DNA of 64,000 bases from JAICYJ01 sp963766445. Its GTDB lineage: Bacteria > Actinomycetota > Thermoleophilia > Gaiellales > JAICJC01. Under the pieces are notes generated by a model. It saw only the letters and a list, made by a program, of their open reading frames with translations. It ran no database searches and was not told the origin of the DNA. The stretch covers positions 124,001-188,000 of the forward strand of contig CAVXZW010000025.1 in the NCBI GenBank assembly GCA_963766445.1, in the 5' to 3' direction. Position numbers and translations under genes: made by a program. Below are positions 18,013-27,528 of this stretch, piece after piece; the first letter of the stretch is position 1, and each line of letters opens with the position of its first letter.

Positions 18013-19445
18013 GCGGCATCGCGCTGGGCGCGATCATCGCGGCGGCCGGGCTCGCCCTGCAGCTCTGCTGCTGCGGGCGCAGCCTGCGAACGGCCGGGTT
18101 CGCGGCCTACGCCGCGGGCGTGCTGATCCTGGCAGGCGATCTGCTGCACTCGCCGATCTCCACCCTGCGGACCGACGCGGGGCGGCGGCCGGCGCTGGCG
18201 GCCGCCGGCCTGCTGGTGGGGCTGGCCGCAATCGCAGTCGCGGCCGTGATCGCCCACCGCAAGCCGACGCTGGCGCTGATGGCGGTGGTGGCGGCGGCGC
18301 CGGGCCGGATCCCGCTGCACGCGGGCGGGCAGCAGGCCAACCTGCTGGTGCCGCTCTACGGCGTCCTGATCGCAATCGCGCTCGCCCACGCCTATACGCT
18401 CGCCCTCGGCCGCGAGCAGCGCCCGCAGATGGGCCTGGTGGGCTGGACGATGGCGGCGCTGATCGGCTGGAGCGCGATCTCGCTGATGTGGAGCGCCGAC
18501 TCCCACCAGGGCGGCGTGCAGATGCTGTTCTTCTATCTGCCGTTCGGCTACCTGGCGACCCGGATCGTGGCGCTGCGCCCAACCCTCCGCCAGCTACGCC
18601 TGATGCTCTACACGGACCTGGCGCTGGCGCTGGTGTTCGCGGCTGTGGCGTTCTGGCAGTACGAGAGCCGCCACCTGTTCTGGAACCAGAAGATCATCGT
18701 CAGCAACCAGTACTCCTCGTTCTTCCGGGTCAACTCGCTGTTCTACGACGCCAGCGTGTACGGCCGCTTCATGGCAGTCACGATCGTGCTGCTGGCGGCG
18801 CTGGCGGTCTACCGCCGGGCGACGCCGCAGCTGCTCGGGCTGATGGCGCTGCTGTTCCTGGCCCAGTATCTGTCCTACTCCCAGTCCAGCCTGATGGCGC
18901 TGGCGGCCGGCTCCTTGCTGATCGGCGCCACCATCTGGCCGCGGCGGCTGCTGGTGGGCCTGGCCGTCGCGGTGGTGCTGGTCGGGGTGGCCGGGCTGCT
19001 GGTCTCGTCGCACGGCAGCTCCACCAAGCAGGTGACGAGCGGCCGCTCGGTGCTGCTCTCCGACGGGTGGCACGTGATCAAGCACCATCCGATCGGCGGC
19101 GCCGGGCTGGGCGGCTTCGCCCGCGCAGCCCTGGCCGGCAGCGCCCACCCGAACCGCACGCGCTCGGCCGCCTCGCACACGACGCCGGTGACCGTGCTGG
19201 CCGAGTTGGGCCCGCTGGGGCTGGCCGCCTACCTGGCGCTGATCGGCTCGATCGCCTGGGCGGCGTTCCGCTCCGGCCCGGAGCGGCTGCTGCGGTTCGG
19301 CATGGCCGGCGGGCTGGCCGCTGTGCTGACCAGCTCGCTCTTTTACAATGCGTACTTCGAGGATCCCGCGTCGTGGATCCTGACCGCTTTGATCGTCTCC
19401 GTGGCAGCGCTGCCCAACATCCGCATCCGTCAGGCCCGCGCGTGA
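18009..19445 (+). CDS. O-antigen ligase / polymerase family membrane protein
   Basis: An intact 478-residue protein with about 12 membrane segments and a large periplasmic-type loop. The conserved O-antigen ligase (PF04932-like) region has VTSGRSVLLSDGWHVIKHHP, GAGLGGF and HTTPVTVLAELGPLGLAAYL, the usual RxxxW...HPxxGxGxG and H-xxx-xxLxExGxxG pattern. These proteins transfer or polymerise lipid-linked glycans outside the membrane. Starts at a GTGA overlap with the previous gene and ends at another with the deacetylase gene. Confidence 0.8.
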   Translation: MSGIALGAIIAAAGLALQLCCCGRSLRTAGFAAYAAGVLILAGDLLHSPISTLRTDAGRRPALAAAGLLVGLAAIAVAAVIAHRKPTLALMAVVAAAPGRIPLHAGGQQANLLVPLYGVLIAIALAHAYTLALGREQRPQMGLVGWTMAALIGWSAISLMWSADSHQGGVQMLFFYLPFGYLATRIVALRPTLRQLRLMLYTDLALALVFAAVAFWQYESRHLFWNQKIIVSNQYSSFFRVNSLFYDASVYGRFMAVTIVLLAALAVYRRATPQLLGLMALLFLAQYLSYSQSSLMALAAGSLLIGATIWPRRLLVGLAVAVVLVGVAGLLVSSHGSSTKQVTSGRSVLLSDGWHVIKHHPIGGAGLGGFARAALAGSAHPNRTRSAASHTTPVTVLAELGPLGLAAYLALIGSIAWAAFRSGPERLLRFGMAGGLAAVLTSSLFYNAYFEDPASWILTALIVSVAALPNIRIRQARA

Positions 19446-20077
19446 TCGCAGCCGGACGCCGCGCGCTGGTGCTGGCGCCACATACCGATGACGGCGAGTT
19501 CGGCTGCGGCGGCACCATCGCGCGCCTGGTCGAGGCCGGCGCCGAGGTGCACTACCACGCCTTCTCGTCGGCGTCGCGCTCGCTGCCCGAGGGCTTCCCC
19601 GCCGACACGCTGGTGCACGAGGCCCGCGCCGCCACCACCGCCCTGGGCATCGACCCGGAGCGCGTCTCGATCCACGACTTCGACGTGCGCACCTTCCCCA
19701 CCGTGCGCCAGGAGATCCTCGAGATCCTGGTGGCCGCGAACGCCGAGATCGCCCCGGACATGGTGCTGATGCCCTCGCTGGGTGACATCCACCAGGACCA
19801 CGAGACGATCGCGCGCGAGGGCATGCGCGCCTTCAAGCGCACCACGCTGCTCGGCTACGAGATCCCGTGGAACTGCTTCGCCTTCCGCCGGGACGCCTAC
19901 GTGGCTCTGGAGCCGCGGCACCTGGACGCGAAGGTGACGGCGCTCGGCCACTACCGCAGCCAGCAGCACCGCAACTACGCGAACGAGGAGTACATCCGCA
20001 ACCTGGCCCGCACCCACGGGATCGAGAGCGGCCGCGAGCTGGCCGAGGTGTTCGAGGTCTACCGCTGGATCCTGTGA
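19442..20077 (+). CDS. PIG-L/LmbE-type N-acetylsugar deacetylase
   Basis: An intact 211-residue zinc hydrolase of the PIG-L family, with the metal motif APHTDDGEFGCGGT near residue 12 and HQDHETIAREG as the third ligand region. Members deacetylate GlcNAc-containing substrates such as mycothiol precursors or lipid-linked sugars. The setting among polysaccharide genes points to modification of a glycan or sugar nucleotide. GTG start overlaps the upstream stop, and the stop overlaps the ATP-grasp gene (GTGA). Confidence 0.8.
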   Translation: MIAAGRRALVLAPHTDDGEFGCGGTIARLVEAGAEVHYHAFSSASRSLPEGFPADTLVHEARAATTALGIDPERVSIHDFDVRTFPTVRQEILEILVAANAEIAPDMVLMPSLGDIHQDHETIAREGMRAFKRTTLLGYEIPWNCFAFRRDAYVALEPRHLDAKVTALGHYRSQQHRNYANEEYIRNLARTHGIESGRELAEVFEVYRWIL

Positions 20078-21105
20078 GCGATCCGCTCACGATCCTGGTC
20101 ACGGCCAGCGGCGCGCCCGGCTCACCGCGGCTGCTGCGGGCGCTGCGGGAGGCGGACGGGCGGCCGGTGCGGCTGGTCGGCGTGGACATGCGCGACGAGT
20201 CGGCCGGACGCTTCCTGTGCGACCGCTTCCGGCGGGTGCCGCCGGGGTCGCACCCGGGGTACCTGGAGGCATTGCTGGAGGTGGCCGAGCAGGAGCACGT
20301 CGATGTGGTGTTCCCGCAGTCCTCGGCCGAGGTGGGCGCGATCGCGGCCGGCGCCGAGCGCTTCGGCGTTCCGGTGCTGGTGTCGGGCCGCGGACGCGAT
20401 CGAGCGGGCCAGCGCCAAGTCGGAGACGGTGCGTCTGGCGGAGCGGCTGGGCATCCCCCAGCCGCGCACGATCGCGGCCGCCGATGCCGACGGTTTCCGG
20501 GCGGCGGCGGCCGAGCTCGGCTACCCGGGCCGCGACGTCTGCATGAAGCCGCTCGAGGCCAAGGGCTCGCGCGGCTTCCGGGTGCTGTCGGCAGGCGCCG
20601 ACCGGCGCGAACAGCTGCTGGGCGCGCGGCCGGGCACCCTGCTGCCCCTGTCCCTCGCGGATGCCGTCGAGATCCTGGACGGCGGCGAGGGGTTCCCCGA
20701 GATGCTGGTGATGGAGCTGGTCGAGGGCGAGGAGCTGGCGGTGGACGCGCTCTGCCGGAACGGCCGCACGCTGGTCGCAAGCGCGAAGACGCGCGAGGCG
20801 TTCCGGGCCGGGCTGGCCATGGAGTTCCGGATCATCGACCGGCCCGACCTGCTCGAGCACTCGCGCCGGCTGATCGAGGCGCTTCGGCTGGACTGGATCG
20901 TGAACGTCCAGTTCCTCGGCGACCGCCTGCTCGAGATCAACCCGCGCATCTCGACCCTGGTCTACCAGCCCGACCTGAACCTGCCCTGGCTGGCCGTGCG
21001 GCTGGCGCTGGGCGAGATCGATGCGGACGCGGTGGCGGCGCTGGACGGACGCACCACGGATCGGGCGGCGGGTCACCCGCTACTACGACCAGGTCGAGTA
21101 CCTAG
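20074..21105 (+). CDS. ATP-grasp carboxylate-amine ligase-like (CarB-related, frameshifted)
   Basis: About 340 residues with a pre-ATP-grasp Rossmann-like region (ILVTASGAPGSPRLLRALRE, PQSSAEVGAIAA), then the ATP-grasp core: ERASAKSETVRLAERLGIP, CMKPLEAKGSRGFRVL (the Lys of the nucleotide site), MLVMELVEGEELAVDALC and LEINPRISTLVYQPDLNLP with the metal-binding E-x-N-P-R. It would ligate a carboxylate to an amine or thiol at ATP cost; substrate is unknown. Breaks occur near 20396 and 21060, so the exact end is uncertain; RRVTRYYDQVEY is a typical last segment. It converges on, and overlaps by about 20 bp, the ATL gene. Confidence 0.7.
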   Translation: MSDPLTILVTASGAPGSPRLLRALREADGRPVRLVGVDMRDESAGRFLCDRFRRVPPGSHPGYLEALLEVAEQEHVDVVFPQSSAEVGAIAAGAERFGVPVLVSGRGRDRAGQRQVGDGASGGAAGHPPAAHDRGRRCRRFPGGGGRARLPGPRRLHEAARGQGLARLPGAVGRRRPARTAAGRAAGHPAAPVPRGCRRDPGRRRGVPRDAGDGAGRGRGAGGGRALPERPHAGRKREDARGVPGRAGHGVPDHRPARPARALAPADRGASAGLDRERPVPRRPPARDQPAHLDPGLPARPEPALAGRAAGAGRDRCGRGGGAGRTHHGSGGGSPATTTRSST

Positions 21106-21436
21106 GACCCGCGAGGTCCCTGCACCACGGGATCGGCTCGCGCACGTGGCCGCGCCAGACCCGCACGCCCTCGGCGCGCAGCAGCTCCGCCTGCTCCCGC
21201 TCCCAGCCGGGCGCCAGCCGGCCGCCGGACGTGACCACACGGTGAGCCGGCACACCGTCCGGCGACCGCGCCATCGCCCCGCCCACGGCCCTGGCGGCCT
21301 CCGGCTTCCCCAGCCAGGCGGCGATCCGGCCGTAGCTGGCGACCGTCCCGGCCGGCACCCGGCGCACCATCTCGGCCACCGACCGCTCGAACGCGCTGGT
21401 CTCGGCCACGATCCGGAATCCGGGCGGGATGTTCAT
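21083..21436 (-). CDS. Alkyltransferase-like protein with Ala in place of the acceptor Cys
   Basis: An intact 117-residue protein of the O6-alkylguanine-DNA alkyltransferase-like (ATL) group. The DNA-binding half is present: RRVPAGTVASYGRIAAWLGKPEAARAVGGAM. Where the repair enzyme has PCHRV, this protein reads VPAHRVVTSGGRL, so it cannot accept alkyl groups. Characterised ATLs bind alkylated guanine and hand it to nucleotide excision repair; most have Trp at this position, so Ala is a variant. TAGGAT lies 7 nt before ATG 21436. Confidence 0.85.
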   Translation of the reverse strand: MNIPPGFRIVAETSAFERSVAEMVRRVPAGTVASYGRIAAWLGKPEAARAVGGAMARSPDGVPAHRVVTSGGRLAPGWEREQAELLRAEGVRVWRGHVREPIPWCRDLAGPRYSTWS

Positions 21437-21443
21437 CGCGGCG

Positions 21444-21468
21444 ATCCTAGAGGGGGCGACCCTAGACT
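21444..21468. promoter_or_regulatory. Divergent leaderless promoters (ATL minus, GT4 plus)
   Basis: TAGGAT on the minus strand (complement of 21444-21449) is 7 nt from ATG 21436, and TAGACT on the plus strand (21463-21468) is 8 nt from ATG 21477. The start codons are only 40 bp apart. Confidence 0.55.
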
Positions 21469-21476
21469 GCCCGGTG

Positions 21477-22762
21477 ATGCGAGTCCTGATCGTCGCCTTC
21501 TACTTCCCGCCGGCCGGAGGCGGAGGCGTGCAGCGGACGCTCAAGTTCTGCAAGTTCCTGCCGGAGCACGGCGTCGAGGTGCACGTGCTGACCCCGCACG
21601 ACCCCAAATGGTTCGCCCGCGACGAGCACCTGCTGGAGGCGATCCCGGCCACGACGACCGTGCACCGCTGCCGGTTCCTGGGCCCGCGCTCGACCTCGCA
21701 TGCGGACGCGCTCGAGGGCCGCTCCCGGCTCGGCCGGCTCGGCACCGAGGCCCGCTTCATGTACCAGCGGGCGCTGATCCCCGACAAGGCGACGCCGTGG
21801 CTGGCGACCGCTGTCCCTGCCGGCATCGGAGTGGTGCGCAGGCACGACATCGATGTGATCATGTCGACATCGCCGCCCAGCTCCACCCATCTGGTGGCCG
21901 AGGCGATCGCGACCGCGACGCGCCGGCCGTTCGTGGCCGACTTCCGTGACTCCTGGCTGGACAACCCGCACCGGCGCTACGACAAGGCCGGCGTGCGCGC
22001 CAAGCGGGCGGTGGTGTCGCGGATGGCCGCATCCGTGGGACGGCGCGCGACGGCGCTGACGGCGGCGACCGGCTCGATCGCCCAGGAGATCGGCCACCTG
22101 CACCCGGACGCGGCGCACAAGACCACCGTGATCGAGAACGGCGCCGACTTCGACGACTTCGAGCAGCTCTGCCTACCGGCGCAACGACCGCTTCACGATC
22201 GTGCACGCGGGCTCGTTCTTCGGCCAGCGCTCGCCACGGCCGTTCCTGCAGGCGCTGGCCGGGCTGCTCGACCGCCGCTCCGATCTGGCGGGCCTCGTCC
22301 TCGGCGCGCTTCATCGGCGAGCTGCGGGGCGAGGACCGCACGTTCGCACACGGCCTCGGCATCGACGGCGCATGGCGCGAGGAGGGCTTCCTGCCGTACA
22401 GCGAGTCGATCCGGGCACAGCGGGCGGCGGACGCGCTGCTGCTGCTGATACCGCACGCTGGCGGCCGCGGCGACACGGTGCTCTCGGGCAAGGTGTTCGA
22501 GTACGTGGCCGCGCGCCGCCCGATGCTGGCGGCGGTGCCCCCCAGCGGCGCAGCGGCCAACCTGATCCGCTCCGTCGGCGCCGGCAGCGTGGTCGACTCC
22601 GACGACGTGGTCGCGATCTCGGCGGCGCTGGAGCAGATGGTGGACGGCTGGCAGAACGGCGGCCTGGCGGACGTCGAGCAGCCCGACGAGGTGCGCGACC
22701 GGCTGTCGCGCGCCGGGCGGGCCGGCGAGCTGGCCGCGGTGCTGCGACGGGTGGCGGGATGA
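21477..22762 (+). CDS. Family 4 glycosyltransferase (frameshifted)
   Basis: A GT-B protein of about 425 residues. The N-terminal domain has FYFPPAGGGGVQRTLKFCKFL (the family's glycine-rich acceptor loop), DVIMSTSPPSSTHLVA and FVADFRDSW; the C-terminal domain has TVIENGADFDDF, FTIVHAGSFFGQRSP and a late KVFEYVAARRPMLA, the E-x7-E-like donor site. This layout is common in capsule and O-antigen clusters. Breaks near 22173 and 22308. It ends in an ATGA overlap with the next O-antigen-ligase-like gene. Confidence 0.8.
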
Positions 22763-24093
22763 GCACCCGCTGGCTCGACCGCCTGCTGATGGCGACGCTG
22801 TTCGTCCAGACGATGGCGAAGATCCAGTGGCAGGGCGGCGGCCTCGACCTGACCATCACCAACATCACCTGCCTGGCCTTCATCGGCGCCTTCCTGCTGG
22901 ACAGGCTGCGTGCTCGCGACAGCGCGATGCCGCGGGTCTGCATCACGCTGAGCGGCTTCATGCTGGTCTTCCTGGCCGTCTACCTGGCCGGCTACTTCGA
23001 CCTGCAGACGCGGCAGGGCCTGTCCTTCTGGGCGAAGGGCGTGACCACCTGGGTGATCCACTTCGGCTTCCTGGTCGTGGCCACGGCCTACATCCTGCGC
23101 CGCGGAGCGGAGCTGTTCGACCGGTCGCTGCGCTGGTTCCTGATCGGCCTGGTGGCGAACGCGGCCTACGGGCTGGTGCAGCTGGTGCTGGTGGTCGGCG
23201 CCGGCATCAACCTCGACCAGCTGGTGGTGGCACCGCTGACCGCCGGCCAGGGCAAGGCCAACGGCATCAACGTCTACGGCGTGGTCGGCGGCAGCCAGAG
23301 CATCTACCGGATCAACGCGCTGACGGGCGATCCCAATCACCTGGGCGTGATGCTGTGCGTGCCGCTGCTGGTGCTGCTGCCGCGCTATCTGGCCGACCGG
23401 CGCGGCCAGCGACGTCTGGGGCTGCTGCTGGTGTTCCTGCTGACGGTGCAGGCGCTGACGCTGTCCCGCAGCGCCGCGCTGGGCGACATCGTCGGCCTGC
23501 TGGTGCTGGCGCCGACGATCCTGCCGCGCCTGCCGCGGCCGCGCACGCTGCTGCTGGCGCTGGGCGTGCCGATCGCCGCGCTGCTGCTGCTGTACGCGAG
23601 CTCGAGCTTCGTCCGCACCGTGATCAGCTCGCGGACGAACGTGAACGGCAGCGGCGTGAAGACGCACTTCGAGTTCTACTCGCTGGTCGGCCCGGCGCTC
23701 GACCCGCACCCGCTGTTCGGAATGGGCTACAACACGTTCGCGGTCTTCTACCAGTTCCTGACGGGCAAGTCGGACTTCGGCCCGCACAGCTTCTGGGTGG
23801 CAACGCTGGTCGAGACCGGGGTCGTGGGGTTGGCGGTGTACCTCGGCTTCTTCGCCTGGGTGACGGCCTGCGCGCTTGCCATGCGACACGCCGCCGACCC
23901 CGACCGCAGGCTGTTGGCCAACGGTCTGGTGGCCGCCCTGGCCGCCACCGTGGCCGCGAACTTCTTCTACCTGACGATGGGCTTCGACTACTTCTACGTG
24001 GTGCTGCTGCTGGTGGTCGCTGGCTACGCCCTGTTCGCGCCGGCACGGGTGGCCGTCTCCCGGACGGCCGTATCGCCGGCGCGGGCTCGCTAG
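22759..24093 (+). CDS. O-antigen ligase family membrane protein (second copy)
   Basis: An intact 444-residue polytopic protein with about ten membrane segments. Conserved landmarks are GDPNHLGVMLCVPLLVLLP, LTLSRSAALGDIVGLLVL, HPLFGMGYNTFAVFYQ and HSFWVATLVETGVVGLAVY, equivalent to the HPxxGxG and H-xxx-xxLxExGxxG features of PF04932-type ligases/polymerases. Cotranscribed with the GT4 gene by overlap. A second ligase-like protein in one region may mean one acts as polymerase and one as ligase (inference). Confidence 0.8.
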   Translation: MSTRWLDRLLMATLFVQTMAKIQWQGGGLDLTITNITCLAFIGAFLLDRLRARDSAMPRVCITLSGFMLVFLAVYLAGYFDLQTRQGLSFWAKGVTTWVIHFGFLVVATAYILRRGAELFDRSLRWFLIGLVANAAYGLVQLVLVVGAGINLDQLVVAPLTAGQGKANGINVYGVVGGSQSIYRINALTGDPNHLGVMLCVPLLVLLPRYLADRRGQRRLGLLLVFLLTVQALTLSRSAALGDIVGLLVLAPTILPRLPRPRTLLLALGVPIAALLLLYASSSFVRTVISSRTNVNGSGVKTHFEFYSLVGPALDPHPLFGMGYNTFAVFYQFLTGKSDFGPHSFWVATLVETGVVGLAVYLGFFAWVTACALAMRHAADPDRRLLANGLVAALAATVAANFFYLTMGFDYFYVVLLLVVAGYALFAPARVAVSRTAVSPARAR

Positions 24094-24101
24094 TACCAGC
24101 C

Positions 24102-26176
24102 CTAGGACGGCCTCGGCACGCTGTAGATCTCCCAGCCGCGGCCCTTGCCGGGCACGTGCAGCCGTTGCTCCAGCAGCGGATCCTGGTCGAGCTGCGTGAC
24201 CAGCCCTGGGTGATCGGCCGGAATCACCAGGAGCGGTGACCCCGTACTTGCGGATGATCGCCTCGCGCTCGGCCTCGGAGCTGCTCGGCTTGAGGAACGT
24301 GATCACGTCCTGCCGGCGCTGCTCCGGCAGGCTGGCCGGCTCTGCGCGCGTGCGCACCTCGGGCACCGCGACCACATAGGCGTTGGTGTAGGCACCCAGC
24401 CGGTAGGAGCGCAGCTGGTCGGACAGCACCACCGGCATCGAGCCGCCGTGCTGGTTCACCCAGTTCACGATCGCGGGCGGCAGGGTGGTCCGCTGCACCC
24501 GCGGGTGGCCGTGCACGACGTTCGACACGACCGTGCGCAGCGACGACGGGTCGCTCAGCATCACGGCCGCCAGCGCCACCGCGAGGGTCGGCAGCACCGC
24601 CGCCCGCATCGGCGGGGCCGGCAGAGCGCGCAGCCGGCGCACCGCGTACCAGGCCGCGCCGACGAGCGCCGCGATCGCGATCGGCGTGGTCGGGAAGCTG
24701 GGGGCGAAGTCCCACAGCGACTGCACCCGTTTCGGCCCGATCGCGGCCGCGGCGCCCAGCAGCACCAGCGCCGGCAGGATCCAGCGCCGGTCGGCATGCA
24801 TCACGACCAGGGCTGCCACCACGGCCGTCACCAGCTCCCAGGGGACGGCGGTACCGAAGCGGTGGGTCTGGCCGATGCCGAGCGTCGCATTCAGCAGCAG
24901 CACCGGCCCCGGCGCGGCCACCAGCACCAGCACGCCCGACATGACGGCCGACGGGTAGGCGAGCGACGGCGCGCGCCAGATCAGCAGCGGCACCAGCGCC
25001 AGCAACGCGATCAGGAAGCCGGGCTGGTGGGCGAGGATGCTCTCGGCATTGAGCGCCAGGGCGTGCCCGTGCACCAGCACGAACACGTCGGAGGTGGCGT
25101 GCTGGTAGGGCCCGGCCCGGATCACCGGCTTCGGGTACCCGTGCAGCGCCACCAGCCAGACGAATCCGAAGACGGCCGCGGTGACCGCTCCGGCCAGCAC
25201 CACGGACAGCACGCATCGGCGCGCGTAGGCGACGACTCCCACCAGCAGCGCCACGCAGCGGTACCCCGTAGCTGACGTGCACGAGCGAAACCGAGAGCGC
25301 CGTCGCCGCCAGCAGGGCGGTCAGCCGGCGATCGCCGGGCGTGCGCAGCAGCTCGGTGATCGCGAGCACGCCGACCGGCATCAGCACCAGGAACGTGAAC
25401 GGCCCCGGCCAGCTGGCCATGCCCAGGTTCGGGTGGGAGCTGACCATCCACGTCCACAGCACCAGCGCCAGCGCGGAGGTGCCGACGGCGGTGCCGCCGA
25501 CGGCGCGGCCGGCCGCGAACGTGGTGAACACCACCAGGATCACGGCCGCCGGAACCAGGTCGGGAAAGCCGGCCGTGGGATTGATGCCGGCGACTCGCAG
25601 GGCTGCCGCCTCCACGGCGTGCAGCAGCGGGAACACGTAGCCGGCGTGGGGCTTGCCGTTGGCCAGCTCGCTGACGGAGTCCAGCGACAGCTGCGGCACG
25701 GCCAGGATCTTGCGAACACGCGCCAGGTGGAACACCGCGTCTCCGGCCAGCGACTCCTGCCACTGCACCGAGATCAGGGCCGCGACTGGAACGGCGATCG
25801 CGAGCACCAGCCGGTCCGGTGCGCGGATGCCCTGCGGCCGCGGGTCGCTCACCGCCAGCAGCACGATCGTCTGCAGGGCCACGATCGCCAGCACCATGTC
25901 GAAGGTGAGCCCGACCGCGAAGCCGAGCGCCAACGCGGGCGTCCAGGCAGCCATGCCGGCCACCGGCACGGCGCCCAGCATGCCGACCGTGTCCAGACGC
26001 CGGGACAGCCCCACGGCGCAGGCCAGCGCCCAGCCCGGCAGCACCAGCGTCGTCGCCACGGCCAGCACCAGCGCCGGCTGGGATGGGAGCACGGCACCTG
26101 CCGCTCGCGTGACCGCGGCCGCGACCACCACCACCAGCACTGCCCGCACGACGGCGGCAAGGTCCCTTGGCAGCAC
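24102..26176 (-). CDS. Large polytopic membrane protein, GT-C-like (two frameshifts)
   Basis: About 690 residues with 12 or more hydrophobic segments. An acidic pair in the first long outer loop, AGDAVFHLARVRKIL, followed by GYVFPLLHAVEAAAL, resembles the D-x-x-xH...YP-xxH pattern of actinobacterial GT-C-like proteins and of the 43082 gene here. The soluble end contains IVNWVNQHGGSMPVVLSDQ and WEIYSVPRPS. Breaks near 25268 and 24241. The GTG start has TAGAGT 6 nt upstream. A lipid-linked-sugar transferase role is inference. Confidence 0.6.
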
Positions 26177-26182
26177 CGCGCA

Positions 26183-26240
26183 ACTCTACCGCGGCCTGCG
26201 GCCGGGCCTGCGGGGTACGTCAATGTGCCACTGCTACCAT
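26183..26240. promoter_or_regulatory. Divergent leaderless promoters (GT-C-like minus, PQQ-repeat plus)
   Basis: TAGAGT on the minus strand (complement of 26183-26188) is 6 nt from GTG 26176. TACCAT on the plus strand (26235-26240) is 10 nt from TTG 26251, the only start compatible with the signal anchor. Confidence 0.5.
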
Positions 26241-26250
26241 CGGACCCACC

Positions 26251-27519
26251 TTGCTGAGGCGCCACAGGAAGCTCCTGATCCTGGCCGCCGCTCTCCTGCT
26301 GCTGCTGTGCGGTGGTGCGACGGCCGCCTACGTGATCGCAACACGACCCGTCGCGGACGTCCACAACGGACTCAGCGAGCCGTTCACCAGCGCCGCGGAG
26401 CCGACCTCGTCGGCGCCCCCGGCGAGCGGCGGCAAGAAGCAGCCCGACTACGGCGCGCCCTGGCCGATGTACGGGCGCAACGCGTCCCATAACCGCGACG
26501 CCTCCGACATGACGGGGGTGGCACCGCCCTACACGAGGGTCTGGAAGAAGCCCGGCCACGGCATCCTCGAGTACCCGCCGTCGTATGTGGACGGCGTGCT
26601 CTACCTGGCCGCCGACTCGGGCTGGGTGGGCGCCTACCACGCCCAGAGCGGCAAGCTGATCTGGTCTAAGCGGTTCACCAAGGTGCTGAACCAGCCCGCC
26701 TACTACCGCGGCCGCGTCTACTTCGGGTCATACGATCGCAACATCTACGCGCTGGACGCGGCCACCGGCAAGGTGGTCTGGAAGCGCAACATCGGCGAGC
26801 AGATGGAGTCACCGCCGACGCTCGCGGCAGGGCGGCTGTACATGGGCGGCCTGGACGGCAGCGTGCGCGCGCTGGACGCCCGCACCGGACGGGTGCTCTG
26901 GACGTACCACACGTCCGGCGCGGTCAAGGGCGCGATCGCGGTGTCGGGTGGGCGCCTGTTCTTCGGCGACTACGCGGGCGTCATGTACAGCCTGCGTGCC
27001 GGCAACGGCGGCCTGATCTGGCGCACGGCCAGCAACGGGCTGTCTTCGGGCCTGCGGTCGGGCACGTTCTACTCGACCGCGAACGTGCGCTACGGCCGCG
27101 TCTACATCGGGAACACCGACGGGAAGCTGTACTCGTTCGTGGCCTCGAACGGCCGCATCGCCTGGACGCATACGATCGACGGCTGGGTCTACGGCAGCCC
27201 GGCGGTGTGGAACGGGATGGTGTTCGACACCGGCTACGACGGCAACTTCCAGGCGATGGACGCGCGCACCGGGGCGGTGCGCTGGAGCACGCGGCTGCCG
27301 TACATCACGACGTCGTCGCCGACCGTGATCGGCCGCTACCTGTACGTGGCATCGCACGGCGCCAGCGGCAAGAGCGGCAACCTTTGGGCGCTCGACCCGC
27401 GCACCGGTCGCAAGGTCTGGCACTTCCCCGACGGCTGGTACTCGACAGTCGCGACCGCCGGGCCAAAGCAGCTGGTCGTGACCGGCCCGCGCCACCTGTA
27501 CCTGCTGCGTTCGCGATAG
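26251..27519 (+). CDS. Membrane-anchored PQQ-like beta-propeller protein
   Basis: An intact protein of about 422 residues. Residues 1-30 (LILAAALLLLLCGGATAAYV) form a signal anchor and a Ser/Pro/Lys-rich linker follows. The rest is an outer-wall beta-propeller with repeated AxxAxTGKxxWxx blades: LDAATGKVVWKRNIGE, LDARTGRVLWTYHTSG, MDARTGAVRWSTRLP and LDPRTGRKVWHFPD. BamB-like and PQQ-binding-like repeat proteins are scaffolds; no PQQ ligands are evident. It is extracytoplasmic. The downstream sulfotransferase begins 9 nt after its stop. Confidence 0.75.
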   Translation: MLRRHRKLLILAAALLLLLCGGATAAYVIATRPVADVHNGLSEPFTSAAEPTSSAPPASGGKKQPDYGAPWPMYGRNASHNRDASDMTGVAPPYTRVWKKPGHGILEYPPSYVDGVLYLAADSGWVGAYHAQSGKLIWSKRFTKVLNQPAYYRGRVYFGSYDRNIYALDAATGKVVWKRNIGEQMESPPTLAAGRLYMGGLDGSVRALDARTGRVLWTYHTSGAVKGAIAVSGGRLFFGDYAGVMYSLRAGNGGLIWRTASNGLSSGLRSGTFYSTANVRYGRVYIGNTDGKLYSFVASNGRIAWTHTIDGWVYGSPAVWNGMVFDTGYDGNFQAMDARTGAVRWSTRLPYITTSSPTVIGRYLYVASHGASGKSGNLWALDPRTGRKVWHFPDGWYSTVATAGPKQLVVTGPRHLYLLRSR

Positions 27520-27522
27520 GTT
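27517..27522 (+). promoter_or_regulatory. -10 box for the sulfotransferase gene
   Basis: TAGGTT includes the TAG stop of the upstream gene and ends 6 nt before GTG 27529. Confidence 0.45.
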
Positions 27523-27528
27523 TTGGGC

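Noticed and set aside
21859..25254. 1131-residue minus-strand open frame
   Set aside because: Its first third is genuine (the continuation of the 24102-26176 gene after a frameshift); the rest lies opposite the O-antigen ligase and GT4 genes and is non-coding shadow.
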